From positions 186,001 to 250,000 of the forward strand of contig NZ_ADES01000014.1 of NCBI RefSeq assembly GCF_000263595.1: a stretch of 64,000 nt of DNA, read 5' to 3'. This document shows positions 1 through 10,540 of the stretch, in pieces. The translations under genes and the position numbers were made by a program. The number at the start of each line of letters is the position of its first letter. The first letter of the stretch is position 1. The stretch is from Gardnerella vaginalis 1500E (GTDB lineage Bacteria; Actinomycetota; Actinomycetes; Actinomycetales; Bifidobacteriaceae). Under the pieces are notes generated by a model. That model saw only the letters and a list, made by a program, of their open reading frames with translations, made no database searches and was not told the DNA's origin.

Positions 1-145
1 CAGCATCAAAAAGCAGAGTACTTTTGTCAACAACATGACTTCTAATCTCATAACTTACCCTGTCACTTGAATGCGGAAGCGTAATAAGCTGACCATCATA
101 TTTGCGACTCGGCTGCACAATACGCACGTCGTCGCTAGTAGCCAT
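1..145 (-). CDS. Partial hypothetical protein, overlaps end of the AbiEi-like gene
   Basis: An open frame of 48 codons runs from an ATG at 145 off the left edge, beginning MATSDDVRIVQPSRKYDG. A strong ribosome binding site (AAAGGAG) lies 5-6 bases before the ATG, inside the last codons of the upstream ORF, whose stop (137-135) falls within this gene, so translation could be coupled. The visible part (a DVRIVQP strand, later VVDKSTLLFDA) resembles the middle of actinobacterial AbiEi/DUF559-type proteins, where a value like VTSPARTLLD follows. That makes it possible that this is the second half of one protein split by a frameshift rather than a separate gene. Function unknown. Confidence 0.55.
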   Translation of the reverse strand, partial: MATSDDVRIVQPSRKYDGQLITLPHSSDRVSYEIRSHVVDKSTLLFDA

Positions 146-587
146 CCTGCTCCTTTCCAGTTGCGCCAATACGATGCAATTGCGGATTATCGTGCGTAGA
201 TTTGTTAGTTTTTGAGCGAATATAAATCTGCGTCGGAAGCGTTTGTAAATTCGTTTTCTGTAAATCATGTTTACTGCCAACAAGCAGCGTGTCATAATCT
301 TCAACAACATCATAACCTAATAAAGCTGCCCCACTCGTAACAGTAAACTTCCAATCCGGATAAAGATCCATCAATGAAAGCGCTACGTGACGTATGCGTT
401 CTGACGTATATAGCTTCTGCCAGTACTCAGTTCGCGCGTAAAGATTACGAAAAGTGCGCACAAAAGTGCCGCTTTTCACGCATCTATACGCATACTGTTT
501 TTGAGCTGCGTTAATAGGTAGGATGCATCGATGCTCTATTTCGGCATCTCTTATCATGCGTATCGTTTCGTTGTTAGTTTTAGGCAT
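135..587 (-). CDS. AbiEi-like hypothetical protein (possibly truncated)
   Basis: A 150-residue protein starting MPKTNNETIRMI. The segment RNLYARTEYWQKL followed by a helix and FTVTSGAALLGYDV matches the general layout of AbiEi-type antitoxin/regulator proteins (R-G-x-Y, W-x-x-L, then S-x-x-S-A-A-x-x-G), but the similarity is weak and no motif is decisive. Family members are usually about 200-300 residues, so this one looks short. Its TAG stop lies inside the start of the next ORF. The start has only a poor ribosome binding site. Tandem repeats at 672-809, each with a TATAAT on this strand, lie just upstream and could carry its promoter. Function is not known; an antitoxin or defence role would be a guess. 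Confidence 0.5.
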   Translation of the reverse strand: MPKTNNETIRMIRDAEIEHRCILPINAAQKQYAYRCVKSGTFVRTFRNLYARTEYWQKLYTSERIRHVALSLMDLYPDWKFTVTSGAALLGYDVVEDYDTLLVGSKHDLQKTNLQTLPTQIYIRSKTNKSTHDNPQLHRIGATGKEQDGY

Positions 588-671
588 ACTACTGAGATTA
601 TTCGATAATACGATGAATAAACAATAAATTTACAGCATTGTGGTTAAAAGGTATTTAAGGACGATTCATGT

Positions 672-809
672 GTTACTTGCGCAGAACGTCAACTGCACCA
701 GTAACGAAAAAGCGACATTATACGTTACTAACGCAGAACACCAACTGCGTGAGTAACAAAAAAGCAACATTATACGTTACTAACGCAGAACACCAACTGC
801 GCCAGTAAC
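672..809. repeat. Three tandem 52-bp hairpin repeats
   Basis: Three copies begin at 672, 724 and 776, a period of exactly 52 bp. Each has a 34-nt palindromic part with nested arms GTTACT/AGTAAC and, in copies 2 and 3, CGCAG/CTGCG, followed by an A-rich tract and ACATTATAC. Copy 1 has diverged in the inner arm. The linkers contain TATAAT on the minus strand at 717-722 and 769-774. The third copy abuts the rpoC terminator. There are no variable spacers, so this is not a CRISPR array. Confidence 0.85.
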
Positions 810-845
810 AAAAAAGGAGCTTCAAGCCAGAAAGCTTGAAGCCCC
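810..845 (-). terminator. rpoC intrinsic terminator
   Basis: On the minus strand a 12-bp stem (arms 834-845 and 816-827, GGGGCTTCAAGC with GCTTGAAGCTCC, one wobble pair) and a 6-nt loop are followed by six T (815-810). It lies just after the rpoC stop at 867. Confidence 0.9.
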
Positions 846-866
846 ATTTATATCAGATTAGCGAAA

Positions 867-3800
867 TCACTCAGCTTCGTCGCCGTAATCACCCTGACCA
901 CCCTGATCATCAAGGAAGTCATCTGGATTAAAGTCATCGCCGAGCTTCATATCGCCGAAATCAATGTTGGAGAAGTCAACATCCGCCATATCGCTTTCAC
1001 CGAAGTTCGATGGCGTACCGTCAGCACCACCCAAACCGAAGTTAGGGTAAATGGAGTCACGCACCTGAGGATCCGGCTCCACGTTAGCGTTGCGATAACG
1101 CGCCAAACCGGTGCCAGCTGGGATGAGCTTACCGATAATAACGTTCTCCTTCAAGCCCTTAAGATCATCTTCCTTCTGGCTCAAGGCGGCCTCAGTAAGC
1201 ACGCGCGTAGTCTCCTGGAAGGATGCTGCAGAAAGCCAAGAATCCGTAGCCAACGAAGCCTTGGTAATACCCATAAGCTCTGGTCGACCAGCAGCAGGCT
1301 TGCCACCGTTCTTAACAGCAGCCAAGTTTGCCTCGCGGAACTTCGCCTGATCCACAAGCTCACCAGGAAGAAGCTCAGTGTCACCAGAATCAATCACCGT
1401 AATACGGCGAAGCATCTGGTGCACAATAACCTCAATGTGCTTGTCGTGAATATCAACGCCCTGAGAACGGTAAACGTTGTGAACTTCTTCCACAATGTTC
1501 ACCTGAGCCGCACGCGGACCAAGGATTCGAAGAATCTTCTTAGGATCCACAGAACCTTCAATCAGCTGCGTACCAACGTCAACATGCTCGCCATCCTTTA
1601 CAAGCATTGGCGCACGACGCGTCACAGGGTAAACGATTGGGTCAACAGTTGTGTCGTCTGGAGTCAAAGTCACCTGACGGCCGTGGTCGGTATCCTCAAC
1701 CTTCACAACGCCTGGGAACTCAGCGATTGGAGCCTCGCCCTTAGGAGTACGAGCCTCGAAAAGCTCCGTAACACGAGGAAGACCCTGCGTAATATCGGAA
1801 GCCGAAGCAACACCACCAGAGTGGAAGGAACGAAGCGTAAGCTGCGTACCAGGCTCACCAATGGACTGTGCTGCCACAATACCAACAGCCTCGCCAACAT
1901 CCACGAGTCGGCTCGTAGCCAAGGACCAGCCGTAGCACTTTGCGCAAACGCCGCGCTTAGATTCGCAAGTAAGCACAGAACGCGCCTTAACTTCCTCAAC
2001 GCCATGCGCAACCAAATCACGCAAAACGTCCATAGAAAGCGCATCTCCACACTTTGCCAAAACTGTTGTGCCGTCGGCAGGATCGAGAACATCTGCAGCA
2101 AGCAAGCGCGAGTATGGACCACCGTCAGCAGCCTTAACAAGCGTCAAATTGCCGTTTTCGTCGCGATCAGCAATTTTCATCATAAGACCGCGCTTAGTGC
2201 CGCAATCTTCTTCACGCACGATTACTTCCTGCGAAACGTCCACAAGACGACGAGTCAAGTAGCCAGATTCTGCCGTACGAAGTGCAGTATCTGCCAGACC
2301 CTTACGAGCGCCGTGCTGGGAGATGAAGTACTCCAACACGGACAGACCATCGCGGTAGTTTGACTTAACAGGTCGAGGAATAATCTCACCCTTAGGGTTT
2401 GCCACGAGGCCTCGCATACCAGCAATCTGGCGAATCTGCATCCAGTTACCACGTGCGCCTGACTGAACCATGATGTTCACGTTGTTGTCGTCGTGGAAGT
2501 TTTCGCGCATTGCGTCTGCAACCTTGTCGGTGCATTCAGTCCACAAGTTGATCAACTCTTGACGACGCTCTTCGTCAGTAAGAAGACCCATATCGTACTG
2601 GGAGTTGATTTTTGCAGCCTGATCCTCGTAATCTTGCGCAATTTGCTCGCGATTTGGAGGAAGCACAATGTCGGAGAATGCCATTGTTACGCCAGACCAA
2701 GGAGCACGAGTAAAGCCGAGATCCTTCAAAGCGTCGAGTGTTGCAGCAACTTGAGCTGTAGAATAGCGGGTTGCGATTTCGTCGACGATCTTAGAAAGTA
2801 CGCCCTTCGGCACCTGCTCGTTTACGAACGGATAGTCGACTGGCAAAGTTCCGTTGAACAAAATGCGTCCGCAAGAAGTTGCAAACAGTACAGTTCCGTC
2901 CTTAAAACGCTCTTCGCGCACAACGTCTGGGCTGCCTGGCTCAGGATCAACAACCTTAAGCTCGGAAGGCTCCCAATTCTTTGGCAATACGAAGTCTGAA
3001 GGAACGCGAATCAGCACCTTAGCTTGCATGTCAATCTCATGCTTGTCGAGAGCCATTTCAGCTTCAGCAAGCGAGGAGAAGACTCGACCTTGACCCTTGG
3101 CTCCCTCAATTACGGTAGACAAGTAGTAAAGACCCAAAATCATATCCTGAGAAGGCATTGTAACGGTGTGACCGTCTGCTGGCTTCAAGATATTGTCGGA
3201 AGCCATCATCAAAGTGCGCGCTTCAGCCTGAGCTTCTGCAGAAAGCGGAAGATGCACTGCCATCTGGTCACCATCGAAGTCTGCGTTGAATGCTGCGCAG
3301 GCAAGTGGTGGCAGGTGGATTGCTTTACCTTCAACCAAAATTGGCTCGAATGCTTGAATACCCAAACGGTGAAGTGTAGGTGCGCGGTTAAGAAGCACAG
3401 GATGCTCGGAAATAACTTCCTCGAGCACGCCCCAAACTTCGGAGTCGCCGCGGTCAACCAAACGCTTTGCGCTCTTCATATTCTGAGCGAAGCCCTGATC
3501 TACCAAACGCTTAATAACGAACGGCTTGAAAAGCTCCAACGCCATTGGCTTCGGCAAACCGCACTGATGCATGCGAAGGCTTGGACCAACGACGATTACG
3601 GAACGGCCGGAATAATCAACACGCTTACCGAGCAAGTTCTGGCGGAATCGGCCTTGCTTACCCTTAAGCATGTCTGAAAGCGACTTTAATGGTCGGTTGG
3701 ATGCGCCGGTTACTGGACGTCCGCGGCGACCATTGTCGAAGAGCGAGTCTACTGCTTCCTGAAGCATGCGCTTTTCGTTATTAAGCATGATTTCAGGCGC

Positions 3801-4886
3801 GCCAAGCTCAATAAGTCGCTTCAAACGGTTGTTACGGTTGATTACGCGACGGTACAAATCGTTCAAATCGGAAGTTGCGAAACGACCACCATCGAGCTGA
3901 ACCATTGGTCGCAAATCTGGTGGGATTACTGGAATTACGTCCAAAACCATAGCTTCTGGCTTGTTTCCAGTAGTCAAGAATGCGTTTACAACCTTCAGTC
4001 GCTTCAAAGCGCGAGCCTTGCGCTGACCGGTTCCGTTGTCAATTTCTGCGCGAAGCTCTTCTGCGGCAGACTTCAAATCGAAGTCCTGCAAACGCTTCTT
4101 AATAGCTTCAGCACCCATGCAGCCTTCGAAGTAGTCGCCGTAGCGATCTTCCATCTCGCGCCACAAGTCAACGTCGCCTTCCATGTCTCCGGCACGCAAG
4201 CCCTTGAATCGGTCAAATACTGCGTTCAAACGCTGAATCTGCTCATCATAGCGAGTACGAATAGCAGACATTTCGCGCTCTGCACTGGCGCGCAACTTAG
4301 ATTTTGCAGCACCCTTACCTTCGCCAGATTCTTCCAGCTCGTGCAAGTCTTCTTCAACTTTCTTAGCGCGCGCTTCGATTTCGTTATCGCGACGCTTGCG
4401 AAGATTGCCGATTTCGGTATCGAATTCGTCTTGCAAATCTGGAAGATCTTGGTGACGCTGCTCTTCGTCGACTTTCGTAACCATGTAGGCTGCGAAGTAG
4501 ATTACTTTTTCAAGATCCTTAGGTGCAATGTCGAGCAAGTAGCCCAAACGGCTTGGCACACCTTTGAAGAACCAAATGTGTGTTACCGGAGCTGCAAGCT
4601 CAATATGACCCATGCGTTCGCGGCGAACGCGGCTGCGGGTAACTTCCACGCCGCATCGCTCGCACACGATTCCCTTAAAGCGCACGCGCTTATACTTGCC
4701 GCACGCGCACTCCCAGTCGCGAGTTGGACCGAAGATCTGCTCACCGAACAGACCGTCCTTCTCTGGCTTTAGGGTACGGTAATTAATGGTTTCTGGCTTC
4801 TTTACTTCGCCGTGGCTCCAGCTACGGATATCTTCGGCGGTGGCCAGTCCAATCCTCAGTTTGTCAAATGCGTTGACGTCCAGCAC
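867..4886 (-). CDS. rpoC: DNA-directed RNA polymerase subunit beta'
   Basis: The 1339-residue beta' subunit of RNA polymerase, which carries the catalytic magnesium site. Visible: the N-terminal zinc site (C60, C62, C75, C78), the catalytic NADFDGDQ (534-541), and the second cysteine cluster near [11 protein letters not shown]. The start is GTG (4886-4884) with AGGAC about 8 bases upstream, giving [10 protein letters not shown], the usual actinobacterial N-terminus. An 82-bp gap separates it from rpoB upstream, so the two are co-transcribed. The acidic C-terminal tail (from about 1295) is typical of the group. A strong terminator follows. Length and motifs are normal. Confidence 0.99.
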   Translation of the reverse strand: MLDVNAFDKLRIGLATAEDIRSWSHGEVKKPETINYRTLKPEKDGLFGEQIFGPTRDWECACGKYKRVRFKGIVCERCGVEVTRSRVRRERMGHIELAAPVTHIWFFKGVPSRLGYLLDIAPKDLEKVIYFAAYMVTKVDEEQRHQDLPDLQDEFDTEIGNLRKRRDNEIEARAKKVEEDLHELEESGEGKGAAKSKLRASAEREMSAIRTRYDEQIQRLNAVFDRFKGLRAGDMEGDVDLWREMEDRYGDYFEGCMGAEAIKKRLQDFDLKSAAEELRAEIDNGTGQRKARALKRLKVVNAFLTTGNKPEAMVLDVIPVIPPDLRPMVQLDGGRFATSDLNDLYRRVINRNNRLKRLIELGAPEIMLNNEKRMLQEAVDSLFDNGRRGRPVTGASNRPLKSLSDMLKGKQGRFRQNLLGKRVDYSGRSVIVVGPSLRMHQCGLPKPMALELFKPFVIKRLVDQGFAQNMKSAKRLVDRGDSEVWGVLEEVISEHPVLLNRAPTLHRLGIQAFEPILVEGKAIHLPPLACAAFNADFDGDQMAVHLPLSAEAQAEARTLMMASDNILKPADGHTVTMPSQDMILGLYYLSTVIEGAKGQGRVFSSLAEAEMALDKHEIDMQAKVLIRVPSDFVLPKNWEPSELKVVDPEPGSPDVVREERFKDGTVLFATSCGRILFNGTLPVDYPFVNEQVPKGVLSKIVDEIATRYSTAQVAATLDALKDLGFTRAPWSGVTMAFSDIVLPPNREQIAQDYEDQAAKINSQYDMGLLTDEERRQELINLWTECTDKVADAMRENFHDDNNVNIMVQSGARGNWMQIRQIAGMRGLVANPKGEIIPRPVKSNYRDGLSVLEYFISQHGARKGLADTALRTAESGYLTRRLVDVSQEVIVREEDCGTKRGLMMKIADRDENGNLTLVKAADGGPYSRLLAADVLDPADGTTVLAKCGDALSMDVLRDLVAHGVEEVKARSVLTCESKRGVCAKCYGWSLATSRLVDVGEAVGIVAAQSIGEPGTQLTLRSFHSGGVASASDITQGLPRVTELFEARTPKGEAPIAEFPGVVKVEDTDHGRQVTLTPDDTTVDPIVYPVTRRAPMLVKDGEHVDVGTQLIEGSVDPKKILRILGPRAAQVNIVEEVHNVYRSQGVDIHDKHIEVIVHQMLRRITVIDSGDTELLPGELVDQAKFREANLAAVKNGGKPAAGRPELMGITKASLATDSWLSAASFQETTRVLTEAALSQKEDDLKGLKENVIIGKLIPAGTGLARYRNANVEPDPQVRDSIYPNFGLGGADGTPSNFGESDMADVDFSNIDFGDMKLGDDFNPDDFLDDQGGQGDYGDEAE

Positions 4887-4968
4887 TCTTATCGTCCTGT
4901 CTCATGAAATTGTTTTCTAATGTTTCTTAATTTCTTAAAGTGTGTTCGTTACCGAATCGGTTACCGAA

Positions 4969-7900
4969 TCACTGGTATTCAGGTTCAACAGCAATCTGGT
5001 CTTCCTTGGCGGACGAATCTGGTCGAGCGCCAATATTGAAGCCAAGATCGTCGGAAGATGAAACTGGGTCGTCCTCTTCATCCTTCATGTCGATTGCAAC
5101 GCCTTCAGCGTTCAACACTTCAACATTAAGGGAAAGCGACTGCATTTCCTTAAGCAACACCTTGAAGGATTCAGGAATGCCTGCTGGTGGGAGGTTATCG
5201 CCCTTAACAATAGCGCCATACACTCGCACGCGACCGTCGACGTCATCAGACTTCGTGGTCATCATTTCGTGCAATGTGTAAGCAGCACCGTAAGCCTCGA
5301 GCGCCCACACTTCCATTTCGCCGAAGCGCTGGCCGCCGAACTGAGCCTTACCACCCAACGGCTGCTGGGTAATCATGGAGTAAGGACCAGTGGAACGAGC
5401 GTGAATCTTATCATCAACCAAGTGATGCAGCTTCAAAATGTACATGTAGCCCACAGAAATTGGCTTCGGGAATGGCTCGCCAGTGCGACCGTCGAACAAA
5501 GTTGCTTTGCCGTCAGAACCAACAAGCTTTTCACCATCGCGATTTGCGAGCGTTGTAGAAAGCAAGCCCTTCAAAGTTTCTGGGCGAACGCCGTCGAATA
5601 CTGGGGTTGCAACTGGAGTGCATGGATCGCCATGCTCAGCGCCCTGCGGCACGTACTTCTTCCAAGCAGCCTCAAGATCTGGATCCAAGTTAATATCCCA
5701 GCCAGCGTGAGCAATCCAACCCAAGTGAAGCTCGAGCACCTGGCCCAAGTTCATTCGAGAAGGCACGCCCAACGGGTTAAGCATGATGTCAACTGGAGTA
5801 CCATCAGCCAAGAATGGCATATCTTCTTCTGGCAAAATGCGGGAAATAACACCCTTGTTGCCGTGGCGGCCGGAAAGCTTATCGCCTTGCGTAATCTTAC
5901 GATGCTGAGCGATGTAGACGCGAATCATTTGGTTCACGCCGTTTGGAAGCTCGTCGCCGTCGTCTTCAGCGTCTTCACGAGTGATTTCCTTAACTGCAAT
6001 CACAGTACCGGTTTCGCCGTGTGGCACGCGCAAAGAAGTATCGCGCACTTCGCGGCTCTTTTCGCCGAAGATTGCACGAAGCAAACGCTCTTCTGGAGTA
6101 AGCTCGGTTTCACCCTTAGGAGTTACCTTACCAACCAAAATGTCGCCGGCTTCAACTTCAGCACCGATGCGAATAATGCCGCGCTCGTCAAGATTTGCAA
6201 TCGCATCTTCGCCAACGTTTGGAAGATCGCGAGTAATCTCTTCGGAACCAAGCTTGGTTTCGCGAGCATCGATTTCGTATTCTTCAATATGAATAGAAGA
6301 AAGCGTATCGTCTTGCACAAGACGCTGGGAAATAATCACAGCATCCTCGTAGTTGTAACCATTCCAAGGCATGAATGCAACGAGCAAATTCTTACCCAAT
6401 GCAAGTTCACCCTTTTCGGTTGCAGGACCATCTGCCAAAACAGTACCAGCTTCAACACGCTCGCCATCTTTAATAAGTGGCACCTGGTTGTAGCAAGTAG
6501 TCTGGTTAGAACGCTGGAACTTAGAAAGCTTGTAGCTGGACTGAGTTCCATCGTCGTTCATAACGCGAATAATATCTGCAGAAACGTAGGTTACAACACC
6601 TGGCTTTTCTGCCAAGATTACGTCGCCAGAATCAACTGCTGCACGCCATTCAGAGCCGGTACCAACAAGTGGTCGCTCGGACTTAATAAGCGGCACAGCC
6701 TGACGCTGCATGTTCGTACCCATCAAAGCACGGTGGCCTTCGTCGTGCTCCAAGAATGGAATCAAGGAAGCGCCGAGGGAAACCATCTGGCGTGGGGAAA
6801 CGTCCATGTAGTCTACAGTGCTTACAGGCACATCGACTGCTTCTTCTTCGTCCACGCGGGCAAGTGCCTGAGTGCCAACGAAGTTGCCGTTTTCGTCGAG
6901 TTCCTGGTTTGCTTGAGCAATAACGTGCTCAGCTTCACGGTCTGCAGTCATGTATTCGACTTCGTTAGTTACGTGACCATTCACAACCTTGCGGTATGGG
7001 GTTTCGATGAAGCCGAATGGGTTGATGCGTCCGAAGGTTGCCAAAGAACCGATAAGACCGATGTTTGGACCTTCTGGGGATTCGATTGGGCACATACGTC
7101 CGAAGTGGGATGGGTGCACGTCTCGAACTTCCATGGAAGCGCGATCGCGAGAAAGACCACCAGGGCCGAGTGCGGAAAGACGACGCTTGTTCGTAACGCC
7201 TGCCAATGGATTGTTTTGATCCATAAACTGGCTGAGCTGGGAAGTTCCGAAGAATTCCTTAATAGTTGCGTTTACTGGGCGAATGTTAATCAAGGACTGT
7301 GGAGTAATTGCTTCCGCATCCTGAGTTGTCATACGTTCGCGCACAACGCGCTCCATGCGGCTTAAGCCGGTACGAAGCTGATTCTGCACAAGCTCGCCAA
7401 CCTGACGAATACGACGGTTGCCGAAATGATCAATATCGTCAACGTCAACGCGCAACTGCACGTCTTGACCGTCGCGCTTACCTGGGAAGGTTTTTTCGCC
7501 TGCGTGTAAGGTTACCAAATACTTGATAGTGGCGATAATATCTTCGCGGTTCAAGCTGCGATCACTGTAGTCTGCTTCGAGACCAAGCTTGCGGTTGATC
7601 TTATAGCGACCAACGCGAGCCAAATCGTAACGCTTTGTGTTGAAGTAGAAGGAATCGAGAAGATTGCGGCCAGCTTCTGGAGTTGCAGTGTCAGCCGGGC
7701 GAATCTTACGATACAAGTCGGTAAGTGCATCGTCTTGCGTATCGATAGGCTCTTTTGCGAGCGCATCCAAAACAAGAGGATATCCTTGGAAAGCTTCGGC
7801 AATTTCGTCTTTCGTCATGCCGATTGCCATAAGGAATACGATTGCGGACTGCTTACGCTTGCGGTCTACGCGAACGCCTAAAACGTCGCGCTTGTCGATC

Positions 7901-8553
7901 TCAAATTCCAACCATGCGCCTCGGCTTGGAATAATCTTCGCACCGAAAACATCCTTGTCGGAAGTGCGATCTTGCGCACGGTCGAAGTACACGCCTGGGG
8001 AGCGCACAAGCTGAGAAACGATTACTCGCTCGGTTCCGCCAATAATGAAGGTGCCGTGAGGAGTTTGAAGTGGGAAATCACCCATGAAAACAGTCTGGCT
8101 CTTAATTTCGCCAGTTTCGCCGTTTTCAAACTCAGCGTTCACATAAAGTGGAGCAGAATAGGTGTAATCCTTTTCCTTGCACTCGAGCACAGTGTGGCGT
8201 GGCTCTTCAAAGTATGGGTCGGAGAATGTGAGGCTCATTGTCTCAGCAAAGTTCTCGATTGGGGAAATCTCCTGGAAGACTTCGTCAAGACCGGAAACAT
8301 GAGGCACGGTGTGAGTTCCGTTTGCCTCGTCTTCAGCGACGCGCTTCTTCCAGCGCTCAGAGCCGATCAACCAATCAAAGCTGTCGGTTTGCACGCCGAG
8401 GAGGTATGGCACATCAATAGGCTCACAAATGGAGCCAAAATTCACACGATCTGACGCTTTGTGCAGTTTAATATCATGCTCGTCAGCACGTGCGATGACT
8501 TTCGTGGTGCTCGTCATAGCTTGTTCAGCAGCCAATGGACGTTCCTTTATCAC
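4969..8553 (-). CDS. rpoB: DNA-directed RNA polymerase subunit beta
   Basis: The 1194-residue beta subunit. The rifampicin region is clear: [18 protein letters not shown] then [13 protein letters not shown]. The residue matching E. coli His526 is Asn (N455 counted from this start, codon 7191-7189); other classic contact positions look wild type. Two starts are possible: ATG at 8553 ([10 protein letters not shown]) or ATG at residue 13 ([15 protein letters not shown]), the latter closer to relatives in register. It is first in the rpoB-rpoC operon, preceded by a 378-bp divergent spacer shared with trmL. Confidence 0.98.
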   Translation of the reverse strand: MIKERPLAAEQAMTSTTKVIARADEHDIKLHKASDRVNFGSICEPIDVPYLLGVQTDSFDWLIGSERWKKRVAEDEANGTHTVPHVSGLDEVFQEISPIENFAETMSLTFSDPYFEEPRHTVLECKEKDYTYSAPLYVNAEFENGETGEIKSQTVFMGDFPLQTPHGTFIIGGTERVIVSQLVRSPGVYFDRAQDRTSDKDVFGAKIIPSRGAWLEFEIDKRDVLGVRVDRKRKQSAIVFLMAIGMTKDEIAEAFQGYPLVLDALAKEPIDTQDDALTDLYRKIRPADTATPEAGRNLLDSFYFNTKRYDLARVGRYKINRKLGLEADYSDRSLNREDIIATIKYLVTLHAGEKTFPGKRDGQDVQLRVDVDDIDHFGNRRIRQVGELVQNQLRTGLSRMERVVRERMTTQDAEAITPQSLINIRPVNATIKEFFGTSQLSQFMDQNNPLAGVTNKRRLSALGPGGLSRDRASMEVRDVHPSHFGRMCPIESPEGPNIGLIGSLATFGRINPFGFIETPYRKVVNGHVTNEVEYMTADREAEHVIAQANQELDENGNFVGTQALARVDEEEAVDVPVSTVDYMDVSPRQMVSLGASLIPFLEHDEGHRALMGTNMQRQAVPLIKSERPLVGTGSEWRAAVDSGDVILAEKPGVVTYVSADIIRVMNDDGTQSSYKLSKFQRSNQTTCYNQVPLIKDGERVEAGTVLADGPATEKGELALGKNLLVAFMPWNGYNYEDAVIISQRLVQDDTLSSIHIEEYEIDARETKLGSEEITRDLPNVGEDAIANLDERGIIRIGAEVEAGDILVGKVTPKGETELTPEERLLRAIFGEKSREVRDTSLRVPHGETGTVIAVKEITREDAEDDGDELPNGVNQMIRVYIAQHRKITQGDKLSGRHGNKGVISRILPEEDMPFLADGTPVDIMLNPLGVPSRMNLGQVLELHLGWIAHAGWDINLDPDLEAAWKKYVPQGAEHGDPCTPVATPVFDGVRPETLKGLLSTTLANRDGEKLVGSDGKATLFDGRTGEPFPKPISVGYMYILKLHHLVDDKIHARSTGPYSMITQQPLGGKAQFGGQRFGEMEVWALEAYGAAYTLHEMMTTKSDDVDGRVRVYGAIVKGDNLPPAGIPESFKVLLKEMQSLSLNVEVLNAEGVAIDMKDEEDDPVSSSDDLGFNIGARPDSSAKEDQIAVEPEYQ

Positions 8554-8931
8554 TCGCTAGTTAATATCAATATTTGAAAACTGAAGAAAATCGCGGCAAA
8601 TTTGGTGCTTATTTAAGCATATTTTGATTCGCGGGCGCCTTCTTCGGTTCCATGAGCATGCCCGCTATATGACACACCTTACACAGACTGTCTATTCTAG
8701 CGAAAGCTCCAGACTTTTCGCAGCTATCACCACGCCAATAAAAACCGACAACAAACGCCGGAAAAGTTGCGCGCGTTTGGAGCGATACGCAACCCCAAAC
8801 CCTCCAAACGCGAGAAAACTACACGGCAAATGTTTCCCAAAACAATAAAACATAATGTGCAAGTTGCGAGTAAACTAAATACGTTACGATTACGAAGTTA
8901 CGTAAGGAATACTTAAAAGCTAAGGAATAGA
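8554..8931. promoter_or_regulatory. Divergent rpoB/trmL spacer
   Basis: A 378-bp stretch without a gene. On the minus strand TAGAAT (8699-8694) is a plausible -10 hexamer for rpoB, but no convincing -35 lies 16-18 bp upstream. A short inverted repeat (GCGAAAG with CTTTTCGC) overlaps that upstream area. trmL has AAGGA just before its ATG. No other structure was seen. Confidence 0.4.
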
Positions 8932-9633
8932 ATGGATAACAGCGAGAATACGCAAGAAGCAGCGGCAAAAACCGAAGAACAAGCCGCATCGCAAATCGAA
9001 TCGCACAAAGCCGCCGCAAGTCGCGTAGAGCAAATGTACGAGTACGGCTACCGCAAGTCAAACTACGGTCCGGACGAGCTTGTAACCGACGCTCATGGAA
9101 ATCCGATTAGCGTTATGGACGCCATGCTCAGCGCAGACGATGCCGCGCGCGCAGAAACGCACACTCCTCATCTTTGCTTCTACTCCCCTCGTATTCCAGG
9201 CAATACTGGTTCTGCGATTCGTCTTTGCGCTGTAACTGGCACGATTTTGCACTTGGTTGAGCCGCTTGGTTTTAATTTGCACGATACTAAACTGCGTCGC
9301 GCAGGCTTGGATTATCACGATATGGCTCACGTTGTTTTGCATCCTAATTTTGAGAATTTAGTTGAGTCGATGCCTAATTCGCGAATTATTGCTTTTACAG
9401 CAAATGCTACGAAACTTTACACTGATATTGAGTACAAGCCGAACGATATTCTGCTTTTTGGACCAGAGCCTGGAGATATTCCGGATCCGATGGATGTTAT
9501 GGCAGGCCCGCATGTGGCAGAGCAGGTTCGTCTTCCAATGCGACCTTCGCTTCGTAGCTTAAATCTTACGAATTGCGCTTCTATTGCAGTGTATGAAGCG
9601 TGGAGGCAGCTCGGTTTCGCCGGCGGCAAGTAA
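8932..9633 (+). CDS. trmL: tRNA (cytidine(34)-2'-O)-methyltransferase, TrmL-type SPOUT enzyme
   Basis: A 233-residue SPOUT-fold methyltransferase expected to 2'-O-methylate the wobble base (C34 or cmnm5U34) of tRNA-Leu isoacceptors using S-adenosylmethionine. The three knot motifs are visible: PRIPGNTGSAIRLC (86-99), LLFGPEPGDIPD, and the C-terminal MRPSLRSLNLTNCASIAVYE. An Ala/Glu-rich extension of roughly 75 residues precedes the catalytic domain (E. coli TrmL is about 157 residues). AAGGA sits just before the ATG. It is divergent from rpoB and followed 22 bp later by a membrane-protein gene. Confidence 0.9.
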   Translation: MDNSENTQEAAAKTEEQAASQIESHKAAASRVEQMYEYGYRKSNYGPDELVTDAHGNPISVMDAMLSADDAARAETHTPHLCFYSPRIPGNTGSAIRLCAVTGTILHLVEPLGFNLHDTKLRRAGLDYHDMAHVVLHPNFENLVESMPNSRIIAFTANATKLYTDIEYKPNDILLFGPEPGDIPDPMDVMAGPHVAEQVRLPMRPSLRSLNLTNCASIAVYEAWRQLGFAGGK

Positions 9634-9655
9634 GCACATCAAACTATGCATTACA

Positions 9656-10492
9656 ATGGATAATATGTTCACACCATCCGGAATACAGCGCAAAATAAAG
9701 CGACAGGTGCAGCGCAAAGCGAGCGCCATATTTAATCGCAGTAAATTGCGTAAATCCGGCAAAAAAATGAGCACGTCGCAGCAAAAAATGTATTTTCGCA
9801 GACGCGTTTTTGTGTGTGTAGTGCTTTTTTTGATTGTGTCGCTGGCAATATTTTGCGTTATTAGCTTAGGTAAGGGACTTGCTGCAGTTGGCGGAGCGAT
9901 TACAGGGCATGAAGTTGATGTTTCTAGAAAATCCGTGCCTGATCCGCGCCCGGTTGGTCTCACTCCCCGATGCACTGCGCGCGATATTAATATTGAACTT
10001 TCTGTGAAATCTCAAAACGTTCCTATGGGCGGAAGCGTTGAGCTTACTGAGCGTTTTGTTTATGAGGGAAATACTTCGTGTCTTATTGATGCTTCCGATA
10101 TGAATTCTGTGCTGTCTGTAAACAGTAGCGATGCTGTTAGTAAGGCGAATGATGATGCAAAAGATAGTAAAGATGGCAAAGATAACAAAGAAGTAAAAAG
10201 CGGCAAAAATACTAAAGATTCAAAAGACGCGAAAGACGCAAATAGCAGCAGCTACTTATCTAACGCAGTGTGGCGTTCAGACACTTGCGATACTGCTTTG
10301 AAACCGCTTCTTATGGCTAAGGGCGATCATTTTGAAAAGAAGATTACCTGGAATACCAATACGAATGCAGGAAAAGGCTGCACTGCAGACGAGGATTTGC
10401 CGAAGGTGAATCGCGGAACTTATGTTCTTAGAGTTGAGCATAAGCGCGTTGCGGGATTGCATAGCGAGCCGCTTTTTGTAAACGTGCGCTAG
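9656..10492 (+). CDS. Single-pass membrane protein of unknown function
   Basis: About 278 residues. A basic N-terminus (about 11-50) precedes one membrane segment (51-73), giving a short cytoplasmic tail and a large exterior domain. Residues about 165-196 form a low-complexity Lys/Asp linker (repeats of KDSKD and KDAKD) between two parts rich in beta-type sequence. Cysteines at about 106 and 142 and later ones could form disulphides outside the cell. ATG at 9656 was chosen as the first start after the trmL stop; ATG at 9665 or 9767 are alternatives since no clear ribosome binding site is seen. It may be co-transcribed with trmL. Not recognised. Confidence 0.75.
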   Translation: MDNMFTPSGIQRKIKRQVQRKASAIFNRSKLRKSGKKMSTSQQKMYFRRRVFVCVVLFLIVSLAIFCVISLGKGLAAVGGAITGHEVDVSRKSVPDPRPVGLTPRCTARDINIELSVKSQNVPMGGSVELTERFVYEGNTSCLIDASDMNSVLSVNSSDAVSKANDDAKDSKDGKDNKEVKSGKNTKDSKDAKDANSSSYLSNAVWRSDTCDTALKPLLMAKGDHFEKKITWNTNTNAGKGCTADEDLPKVNRGTYVLRVEHKRVAGLHSEPLFVNVR

Positions 10493-10540
10493 GCGTGAGT
10501 TAAGCAAAAAACGTATTCCAGCTTCGCGCAAAACTTCGCA

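Noticed and set aside
672-809. Possible CRISPR array
   Set aside because: The units are continuous 52-bp repeats with no unique spacers, and no cas genes are present.
1419-2363. A 314-codon open frame on the plus strand
   Set aside because: Antisense to rpoC; the same reasoning applies.
5269-7365. A 698-codon open frame on the plus strand
   Set aside because: It is exactly antisense to rpoB, whose conserved motifs and codon bias explain it. The translation is Cys/His/Asn-rich with no known motif.
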